This document shows, piece by piece, positions 57,301-64,000 of a DNA stretch of 64,000 nucleotides. The DNA comes from Rickettsiaceae bacterium. Lineage in GTDB: Bacteria > Pseudomonadota > Alphaproteobacteria > Rickettsiales > Rickettsiaceae. The position numbers were made by a program, and so were the translations under genes. The notes beneath the pieces are model-generated. The model saw only the letters and a program-made list of their open reading frames with translations, did not search any database and was not told where the DNA came from. Location: positions 22,057-86,056 of the forward strand of contig JAJFBM010000002.1 of NCBI GenBank assembly GCA_020697135.1, read 5' to 3'. Positions within the stretch are counted from its first letter, which is position 1. The number at the start of each line of letters is the position of its first letter.

Positions 57301-57830
57301 AAGAGAGATTTTTCTTTAGCAAAATAAACATTGTAGGCTGCAAAGCATGCGGCAATATCTAACTTATCTCTATTTAGTTCAGTATCTAATTCCCAATCGG
57401 ATATAGTCTTTGCAAAACTTAAATCAGTTATCTCTTGAGTGAATATATTTTGTAAAGTTTGAGTCAAAAGATTTATATCAAATTGGGCCGCTTGTTCTTT
57501 TGAATATTTTTTAATAGCAATTCTTTGAACAAATTGTCTTTTACATTTATATATTAGATCAAAATTTCGATAAGCAGGAAGAGTTGCTGAAATTTCTTCT
57601 TCAATATCAAATAATTTAGCTAGAAATTGCTCAAGATGAGGACTATAAGTAATAATAAAGTTTGAATATTCTAAATCACCTACATTATCTATATTAGCTT
57701 TGAAATTTTTAAAACCTTCCGTAAGCGCTTTATCCATCTCTTCAAGGTAAGAAATAAATATTTGGTCTATTTTGCTTATACCCTCAATAGTATAAAGATC
57801 TTTGAAATTCAGGTTAAAGCCTAGTTTCAT
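54381..57830 (-). CDS. Large fused FAD/NAD(P)-dependent oxidoreductase (GltD-like plus FNR/PyrK-like domains)
   Basis: Internal ILIVGLGPAGFTLAHYLL and ICIIGGGLTAIDTASEAL; C-terminal FKPGQFYRLQSL, LLAGGGLGNAVLFSIGKAL and Cys-rich MKEICAQCLQKH. Confidence 0.85.
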   Translation of the reverse strand: MKLGFNLNFKDLYTIEGISKIDQIFISYLEEMDKALTEGFKNFKANIDNVGDLEYSNFIITYSPHLEQFLAKLFDIEEEISATLPAYRNFDLIYKCKRQFVQRIAIKKYSKEQAAQFDINLLTQTLQNIFTQEITDLSFAKTISDWELDTELNRDKLDIAACFAAYNVYFAKEKSLLFTLPKKIEFQNLLDGICSVENNCNTISAKDSDIVQRNGFKYTGGKISLNEALDQANYCIYCHKQDKDSCSKGLKEKLNEQVATATPNLKTINYKKNEGGVTLSGCPLEQKISEMNFLKSQGHSLAALAVITIDNPMVVATGHRICNDCMKSCIYQKQEPVNIPKVESRILEDVLALPYGFEIYSLLTRWNPLKIKDVAPKELTDYKILIVGLGPAGFTLAHYLLNEGHIVCAIDGLKLEPLAEELICKTNPKPIKYVKELWEELDQRKSYGFGGVAEYGITVRFDKNYLTLARILLERRQNFEIRGGVRLGSNLTINQAFELGFDHVALCLGAGKPNIPMIPNILAKGVRTASDFLMSLQLTGAGREDSLASLTVRMPICIIGGGLTAIDTASEALAYYPVQIEKFLKRHEKLVKDLGQQAVEASWTEEERNIAYEFISHAQAIRNEKHIAAQEAREPNILMLLNDWGGVTIYYRKSLQESPAYRLNHEEIEYALKEGIKISSNATPLEIKLDKFSYAEKLVLKIGGGRLQEVPAKTILIATGTQPNIKISDEEGHHLKIDNGYFAPNLDEERRGLPQGVNKKFVQEEFITSIGDKGSISYFGDLHPTFAGNVVKAMASAKNGYTRITATMQKRSPNTIDAGFINKFKELLDSTIYKINRLTPNIIEIIVKSPLAAKNFKPGQFYRLQSLESDAEVAEYKGFKTTLATEPLALTGAWVDKEAGLISTIVLEMGASSKLCKNFKEGQKLVLMGPTGAPTELKNNETVLLAGGGLGNAVLFSIGKALRSQGSKVIYFAAYRKAEDRFKLEEIHEAADIVIWCCEEELLDKFRDSDFNFKGNIVQAMEAYATGKLGSVNIELAQVERIIAIGSHRMMEAIAKARKTILLSYLSKPHQAIASINSPMQCMMKEICAQCLQKHIDPVTGNEYYVFSCTNQDQDMDSVSFEHLNSRLGQNSLQEKLTGLLVDRVLSKG

Positions 57831-57937
57831 AAAAACTTTTTATAAGCTACATTGTTAAATTAAGGATTAATTTAGGCTCTAATTGCTGCATTAGTCTAAG
57901 GCCTCGCGCAAGCCTTATAATAAAGTCCCCCTCAAAC

Positions 57938-58056
57938 GTCATCGCGAGGAACCGCCGAAGCTCATAAGCGAAGGCTAATGACGTGCTGATTCAGGAGAAT
58001 AAAGATCCATTTAACCAGATTGCCACGCTTCAGCTTGCGCTTTCGCTCGCAATGAC
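57938..58056. repeat. GC-rich palindromic intergenic repeat (GTCATYGCGAG... type)
   Basis: Left GTCATCGCGAGGAA and right (revcomp) GTCATTGCGAGCGAA ends; GC content contrasts with surroundings. Confidence 0.7.
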
Positions 58057-58179
58057 AGGCGTGGTGCACGCCCTATTTTTTTAGGGTTGATTATAAGCTT
58101 TCTACCCCTTTATTATTATTTAATTATCTTAAAATTCAATTACTAAAATACATAAATATTATAAAGGACTAAGGAAAAT

Positions 58180-58497
58180 TTAGCTAAGTACCGCAAGCCA
58201 ATCAAGAATAGCTTGTTTTTGGTGTACTCCAACCTTAACATCCATCTGCTTTCCATCTTTAAAAAGGATCATAGTTGGAATACCTCTAATACCGAATTGA
58301 GAAGGGACATTTGGATTATCATCAACATTAATTTTAGCTATTTTTACTTTACCTTTTAATTCTTCAGCCACTTCTTTGATTATTGGCTCAAGCATCTTAC
58401 ATGGCCCACACCACGAAGCCCAGAAATCCACAACAACTGGTACTTCTGACTTTAATACTTCTTGTTCAAAACTATTATCGGTAACTTCTAAAACCAT
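58180..58497 (-). CDS. trxA: Thioredoxin
   Basis: VVDFWASWCGPCKMLEPI, GIRGIPTMILFKDG. Confidence 0.98.
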   Translation of the reverse strand: MVLEVTDNSFEQEVLKSEVPVVVDFWASWCGPCKMLEPIIKEVAEELKGKVKIAKINVDDNPNVPSQFGIRGIPTMILFKDGKQMDVKVGVHQKQAILDWLAVLS

Positions 58498-58552
58498 GAT
58501 CTTCCTTATTTCTACGTTAAATAAGAATATTATAATCTATAGGATTTTTAAA

Positions 58553-59302
58553 TCAAGTAACAAAACTCTTCACTAAACTTCCAGCTAGCATATACCAACC
58601 ATCTATTAGCACAAAGAAAATAACTTTAAAGGGAAGGGAAACCATTACAGGAGGCATCATCATCATACCCATGGCCATAAGTATTGATGAAACTAAAACG
58701 TCAATTATTAGAAAGGGTAGAAATATAAGAAAACCTATCTCAAAAGCTCTACGTAGTTCACTGATCATAAAAGAAGGTATAACTACTTTTATTGGTAATA
58801 AATCCTTTGTTTTTTCTTCAATCTTTGCAATTGATATAAATAGATCAAGGTCTTTTTGCCTTGTATTTGCCAGCATAAATTTTTTAAAAGGATTTACAAT
58901 ATGTGGCAAGGCTTGCTCTTCAGTAATTGCTTCATCTATCAAAGGTTTAATACCATTATTATATGCTTCTTCTAAAGTTGGAGACATAATAAATAATGTT
59001 AAAAATAAGCTTAAGCTTATAAGAACCTGGTTAGGTGGAGATTGTTGAAGCCCAATTGCATTTCTTACAAAGGAAAGCACAATAGCAATTCTTGTAAAAG
59101 AAGTTACCATAATAAGGATTGATGGAGCAATACTGAGAAGTGAAATTAGTATTATTATCTGCATTACTCTTGCAGAGATAGAACCTTCAAGACTTATATT
59201 AGCAAGATCAGTAAGTTGAGTTGCTGCTTCTGCTGCATTTGCAGTCCAACATAATAAAATAATAATTTTTATTAAAGATAACCGCTTTAGCTTATTATAC
59301 AT
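58553..59302 (-). CDS. fliP: Flagellar biosynthetic protein FliP
   Basis: TSFTRIAIVLSFVRNAIGLQQSPPNQVLISLSLFLTLFIM, FLPFLIIDVLVSSILMAMGMMMMPPVMVSLPFK. Confidence 0.97.
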   Translation of the reverse strand: MYNKLKRLSLIKIIILLCWTANAAEAATQLTDLANISLEGSISARVMQIIILISLLSIAPSILIMVTSFTRIAIVLSFVRNAIGLQQSPPNQVLISLSLFLTLFIMSPTLEEAYNNGIKPLIDEAITEEQALPHIVNPFKKFMLANTRQKDLDLFISIAKIEEKTKDLLPIKVVIPSFMISELRRAFEIGFLIFLPFLIIDVLVSSILMAMGMMMMPPVMVSLPFKVIFFVLIDGWYMLAGSLVKSFVT

Positions 59303-59344
59303 ATTTAACCTTTAATGTAGCTTAAGAAAGCCATTGTTTCTCAG

Positions 59345-59629
59345 TTAACTTAATTCTTCATTCTCTAAATCTTCGTAAGTATCGAGAAGAATTTCTGAAT
59401 TCTTTCCTATCAAAATTAGATGTTTTTTATTCTTGCGAGATAGCTCTATCACCTTATTATGTTGATCTATTATTATCGACTCTGAAATTCTTAGATTCTT
59501 TCTTCGAATAAGTTTTGCAATATACTTATTATTTTGAAGAAATCTATTATATAAACCAATTGACAGTATTATTAAAAATATTACCAGTATTAACGCAAAA
59601 ATTGCTCTTGCAATAGTTATGAGTTCCAT
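59345..59629 (-). CDS. FliO-like flagellar protein
   Basis: Single N-terminal TM, short basic/beta C-terminal domain; position directly upstream of fliP. Confidence 0.55.
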   Translation of the reverse strand: MELITIARAIFALILVIFLIILSIGLYNRFLQNNKYIAKLIRRKNLRISESIIIDQHNKVIELSRKNKKHLILIGKNSEILLDTYEDLENEELS

Positions 59630-59937
59630 AATTCCTTATTTTGTAATTGTAGTGTTTCAAGATATTTTTTCTGTTTTTGCCAAGAAAATTGCTGATTCAT
59701 ACTTAACTGCTTTATCTCTTTTTTACGTGATTCGAGCTTATCTATGATTCTCACAAGTGCTTGCTGTACTATTTGCGCTTGCATTAATTTTTCCTCTAGA
59801 GATTTATCACTAAAATAAGCTTTTAACTTATCTTCTAATTCAGGGAAATCTTTCTCTATATTACCTTCATCACTCTGCTCTAAAGCATTCTCGTAGTTTA
59901 TTAAAAGCTCCAGTATTTCTTCGTATGATTTATTCAT
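59617..59937 (-). CDS. Hypothetical helical protein in flagellar cluster
   Basis: 106-aa predicted coiled coil between fhlB-like and fliO-like genes. Confidence 0.6.
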   Translation of the reverse strand: MNKSYEEILELLINYENALEQSDEGNIEKDFPELEDKLKAYFSDKSLEEKLMQAQIVQQALVRIIDKLESRKKEIKQLSMNQQFSWQKQKKYLETLQLQNKELWNS

Positions 59938-60248
59938 ATATTATTGTTTTTTTTACTCTCTATCACTTCTTTATTTGCCTTATAAACATAAGCAAGTATC
60001 TCAGCTACAGCGCTATATGCTTCCAGTGGTATAGTTGTATCAACATCAACCTTGGACAATAAATCTGATAACTCTTTATCTTGGTAAAGAGGAATATTCC
60101 TTTCTCTTGCAAGCTCAAGAATCATTTCAGCTATTACACCTTTACCAGATGCTATTACTTTTGGTGCAATATCACTGCCTGCTTCATACTTTACTGCAAC
60201 AGCAATTTTTTGTTTACTTTCGCTCTCTTTATCCTCATTATCAGCCAT
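59934..60248 (-). CDS. FlhB C-terminal-domain homologue (FhlB-like)
   Basis: KIAVAVKYEAGSDIAPKVIASGKGVIAEMILELARERNIPLYQDKELSDLLSKVDVDTTIPLEAYSAVAEILAYVYK matches the FlhB cytosolic domain without the TM part. Confidence 0.85.
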   Translation of the reverse strand: MADNEDKESESKQKIAVAVKYEAGSDIAPKVIASGKGVIAEMILELARERNIPLYQDKELSDLLSKVDVDTTIPLEAYSAVAEILAYVYKANKEVIESKKNNNI

Positions 60249-60273
60249 AGATAAATATCCAGAAATTGATAAT

Positions 60274-60882
60274 ATGAATAAAATCAAGAATCATTTAGAT
60301 TGTCTAGTTTTTTTAGTTGTAACAGTCGGTGGAGTCGGCAAAATAAAATTTGCCCCTGGCACTTTTGGCTCACTCGCTGCTATCCCACTTGGAATAATTT
60401 ATTATTTAATCACAATTTTTTTTGTATTTCCTAAAATAAAAACAGAAGAACAATTAGGCTATTTTATTACATTTTGGCCTATCTTATGTTCTTTCATTAT
60501 AATTATACCTTTATTCATTGTTGGCTATGTTTTTTGCCGAATATATCTTGATGGTGCAAAAGACCTTGACCCTAAAGAAGTAGTTATTGATGAATTAGTT
60601 AGCCAATTACTTTCTTTCATACTTTGTTCTTATAGTTTACCATTATTTATAATTTCTGCTCCAATAACTAGCTCCAAAATAATTTGGCTTCTGATTATCT
60701 ATATAATATGTCCATTTATCCTTTTTCGAATATTCGATATTTTAAAGCCTTGGCCTATTAATTGGGTCGATAGAAAAATTAAAGGTGCATTTGGTGTTAT
60801 GTTCGATGATATTATAGCTGCAATTTTAGCGTCAATAGTTCACATAGCTTTAATCTTAATTTTTATTGATATTATAAAATAA
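60274..60882 (+). CDS. pgpA: Phosphatidylglycerophosphatase A
   Basis: GGVGKIKFAPGTFGSLAAIPLG, VVIDELVSQLL, FILFRIFDILKPWPINWVDRKIKGAFGVMFDDIIAAI. Confidence 0.92.
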   Translation: MNKIKNHLDCLVFLVVTVGGVGKIKFAPGTFGSLAAIPLGIIYYLITIFFVFPKIKTEEQLGYFITFWPILCSFIIIIPLFIVGYVFCRIYLDGAKDLDPKEVVIDELVSQLLSFILCSYSLPLFIISAPITSSKIIWLLIIYIICPFILFRIFDILKPWPINWVDRKIKGAFGVMFDDIIAAILASIVHIALILIFIDIIK

Positions 60883-61823
60883 TCATTTATATGGTTCATT
60901 ATTATTTAAATTTTAACAAAAATTTCACCCTCATAATTGCTTGATTATGAGCCATAAACTGTTTTTATAGAGATTCATACGTTGAACCACCTTTTCGCTC
61001 TCTATGGACAAATTTATAGGTTTATATTAAAGGGGGTGTTTTTTTTAGTAAATTTATTGATTACTTACTAGCTAGTTAACGCTGATTAATTTCTACGGAT
61101 TATTACATTATAAATTTTTGCTCATTTCTACTTACAATTGAGACTTAAGGGATCTTTACAAAAAATATTACAGATATTTTATAGTTAGTTATATTTAAAT
61201 CTTTATACAAGTTAATTTTTTATTTTGGCGTAGCAATAATGGTTTCCCTTAATTGAAAAAATTTAAAAGATTAAGCGATATTTAGCTTGGGGTAGTGTCT
61301 ATTAATGAACATTTACCTAAGGTGGCGCTGAGATTTTATGGCACAGATGCGCAAAAAAGAATATAAAACGAGAATTTTTTATTGAATAAAAATTCGTTTT
61401 ATGTTGCAACAATAAATTTTCTAAAATCTTACCACGCACAAAAAATATAGCAAATTTATGCCAAATTTGTTTGGTTATAGATTTTAATGAATAACTTATT
61501 GTGCTAATAGTAAATGATGGAAGTATTTTAACAGAAGAATTAGTAACACTAAGTCTAAAATCAAAAATACTCAAAAATAGTTGTAAGAGAATAATCATTT
61601 TGCTACCCGCTTTTGAATGATCACCTCAAATATTATCTTTAATGTTTTAAGAATTTATTAAATCTTTTTGTAAAACTTACTCATTTTAATCACTACTTAA
61701 TTCTGTATTAAATTAATCACATATTTATAATTGTTTAACTCAAGGTAAATGCCTTATTTGATTATTAGTACTTATTGTTATTAAATGTTAGCTAATTATA
61801 GAGTTCCTGACCAAAAATTATAA

Positions 61824-63521
61824 ATGGTGCAAATTATGAAGAGAATTATCTTAACTCTATTGAGCTTAATAATAGTAGGGCATTTAAGCGCTTTCGCTGA
61901 AGAAGTACCTGTCAGTATTAACCCAAAGCAAGTAGAAAATAAGCTAAAACCGGAAATAGAACCGGGACAGGTGCAAGAATCTGTTATAACACAACAAAAA
62001 CAATTTGATCCTAATGTTCCAGTCGATTTCTATAAAAAGACAATTCATATTAAGAGAATTAATCTCGACGGTAATACAATTTTTTTAGATCAAGATCTTG
62101 GTATATATTTCACATCACTTCTTGGTAAAGAAGTTTCTCTTGCAAGTTTATACGAAATAGCTGAAAAGATCACTAACCATTATAGAAAAGAAGGTTACGT
62201 ACTTGCTACAGCGTTCATTCCTGAACAAGAATTACGAAATGGTTTAATCAAAATCAAAATTGTCGAAGGGTTCATTAGCAAGATAAACCTTGAAGGTGAT
62301 TTTGAAAGAACAAAGATCATCGATAATATAATAGATAAAATTTATAATATTAAGCCATTTAATATTAAGCAATTTGAACGATATATGCTGTTACTTAATG
62401 AACTTCCAGGAGTTGCCGCAAGGGCTGTTCTGAAAAAACAGAAAACCACTGAGATGAATTTTGGTGGTATAGATCTTGATATTTTATTCTCTAAAGAAAA
62501 AGGTAAGTTAGGTCTTGGTTTGAACAATAGTATTACAAAATATATTGGAAACTTCCTTACTCAATTCAACTTTGAACAACCAAATCTAGGATTCAATAAT
62601 CATACTTTAAGTGTAGGCATATCTGTAACAGATAGAACAAGTAATTTTAGACTAATAAATTTATCTGACAAGATTACCATAAATAGCGAAGGTACAAGTC
62701 TTTTTTTGGAAGGCAGTGCTGTTAAAATGAAGCCTGGACGTCAGCTTCGCGCTCAAGAAATCAAAGTAAACTCTGAAAGCGCCAGTCTTAACTTATCTCA
62801 TCCCTTTATTCGTAGCCGCGTAAAAAACTTTACCCCTTATATTGGCTTTAGCATAAATAATTCTAGAACCGAAGCTTTAAGTTTTTTACTTAATAAAGAT
62901 AGGCTTAGATCTCTAAATATAGGCGCAAATTATGATTTTTTTGATTCGCTGAAAGGTGCATCGCTTATTAATGCAAGCGTAAGCCGCGGGCTTGATGTTC
63001 TTGAATCTAGCAAAAAAGGCTCCCAATTTCTTTCTAAGGAACATGGTGTAATTAAATTTACTAAGGCAAATTTTAGGGTTGCTAGAATGCAAAATATTCT
63101 CGATAACGTAAATTTATACTTATCACTTAATAGCCAACATACACATGATACTCTTCTCTCCTCTGAAATGTTTTCTGTAGGGGGTGCAAATATTGGTAAA
63201 GGTTATGACCCATCAGCTGTAACCGGTGATAATGGTTATGCTTTTACAACAGAACTTAGATATAAAGTTCCAACAATTAGCCTATTAGACTCTGAAGCTT
63301 TCTGTTTTTATGACTATGGTAAAGCATGGAATAAAAGAAAGCCCACTCCAAAAAATCCACTTGCTATCTCATATGGTGCTGGCTTAAGAGTAAATATTGG
63401 TCAACATAGCTCAGCAAAGCTTATAATTGCTCAACCAACTACAGCTAAAGTTTTCTCAGATTCTGGGAAAACAAATAAAAGACCTACCAAAATATTACTT
63501 GGTTTATATATCAGAGCATAA
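61824..63521 (+). CDS. ShlB/FhaC/HecB-family two-partner secretion outer-membrane transporter (TpsB)
   Basis: Signal peptide, POTRA region (IKRINLDGNTIFLDQDLG..., YRKEGYVLATAFIPEQELRNGLIKIKIVEGFI), C-terminal beta-barrel ending in an aromatic-containing strand. Confidence 0.93.
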   Translation: MVQIMKRIILTLLSLIIVGHLSAFAEEVPVSINPKQVENKLKPEIEPGQVQESVITQQKQFDPNVPVDFYKKTIHIKRINLDGNTIFLDQDLGIYFTSLLGKEVSLASLYEIAEKITNHYRKEGYVLATAFIPEQELRNGLIKIKIVEGFISKINLEGDFERTKIIDNIIDKIYNIKPFNIKQFERYMLLLNELPGVAARAVLKKQKTTEMNFGGIDLDILFSKEKGKLGLGLNNSITKYIGNFLTQFNFEQPNLGFNNHTLSVGISVTDRTSNFRLINLSDKITINSEGTSLFLEGSAVKMKPGRQLRAQEIKVNSESASLNLSHPFIRSRVKNFTPYIGFSINNSRTEALSFLLNKDRLRSLNIGANYDFFDSLKGASLINASVSRGLDVLESSKKGSQFLSKEHGVIKFTKANFRVARMQNILDNVNLYLSLNSQHTHDTLLSSEMFSVGGANIGKGYDPSAVTGDNGYAFTTELRYKVPTISLLDSEAFCFYDYGKAWNKRKPTPKNPLAISYGAGLRVNIGQHSSAKLIIAQPTTAKVFSDSGKTNKRPTKILLGLYIRA

Positions 63522-63862
63522 AACTCTTACTCTGCTATGCAGCTTTTATAGTTCATAAAATCATCATAACTGCTTAGGTTACTATTATTACCTATGATTT
63601 AAACATTAGAGACTACGATTTCCTTAGCAATAATATTATCCCCCCTATTTTTCACAGTAATTCATTAAAACTATGAACTTATACAATCCTGAACTTGTTT
63701 CAGGATCTAAAAAAGATGCTGAAAGAAATTTAGCACGACCAAGGATTTATTTTACTGTGTTACTGCGCTCACTCCATTCGCTCAGTTCATGACTTCCCTT
63801 GGCTTATGCTTTAAGATGACAAACTATATTATAGTCAGCAAAAAATATCTAATTCATTGAAA

Positions 63863-64000
63863 TTATACAAAATACCCTGAATCCTGACCCATTTCATCCA
63901 TTTGCGGCTCTTGCCTGTCTAAGCTATGACTTTGCTCTGCATCACAGCTAGAGTCGGGTGACTCTGCTACAGAATGCCCCTCCATAATTTCAGCTATATC
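63863..64000 (-). CDS. 3' end of a truncated acidic hypothetical protein running off the window
   Basis: Hand translation: ...DIAEIMEGHSVAESPDSSCDAEQSHSLDRQEPQMDEMGQDSGYFV*. Confidence 0.5.
   Translation of the reverse strand, partial: DIAEIMEGHSVAESPDSSCDAEQSHSLDRQEPQMDEMGQDSGYFV

Noticed and set aside
61317-61598. 93-aa minus-strand ORF between pgpA and tpsB
   Set aside because: Possible decayed transposase or repeat, but no recognisable domain, very AT-rich, and a weak start context. Not enough support.

Overview
AT-rich, gene-dense window that reads as the chromosome of an obligate-intracellular alphaproteobacterium of the order Rickettsiales. Support: F1-ATPase operon atpH-A-G-D-C without F0, dnaJ-like/cobS/cobT cluster, Rickettsiales-type palindromic repeats, ankyrin proteins, pss-psd. 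The placement is inferred from gene content, not from a search. Housekeeping genes include uvrB, obgE, dapB, serS, tatC, hslVU, trxA, comM, pgpA, rpmJ, tRNA-Gly(GCC) and tRNA-Val(GAC). Accessory content includes a type I secretion ABC/HlyD pair, a two-partner secretion adhesin (TpsA) whose FhaC-like transporter lies ~32 kb away, flagellar export genes (fliP, fliO-like, fhlB-like) plus a fliX-like gene, and a plasmid-type ParA/ParB pair beside a Phd/PIN toxin-antitoxin module. The most interesting signals are: (1) a 142-bp palindromic element in three copies that keeps one reading frame, resembles Rickettsia RPE1, and forms the C-terminus of an RpiB-like protein; (2) a tandem pair of short paralogous proteins (FL.CYSNAE motif, Ser/Asn-rich tail, shared C-terminal motif) of no recognised family; (3) several other palindromic or TIR-bounded intergenic repeats. 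No CRISPR array, rRNA operon, prophage or intact IS element was seen. No single convincing new multi-gene system was found.
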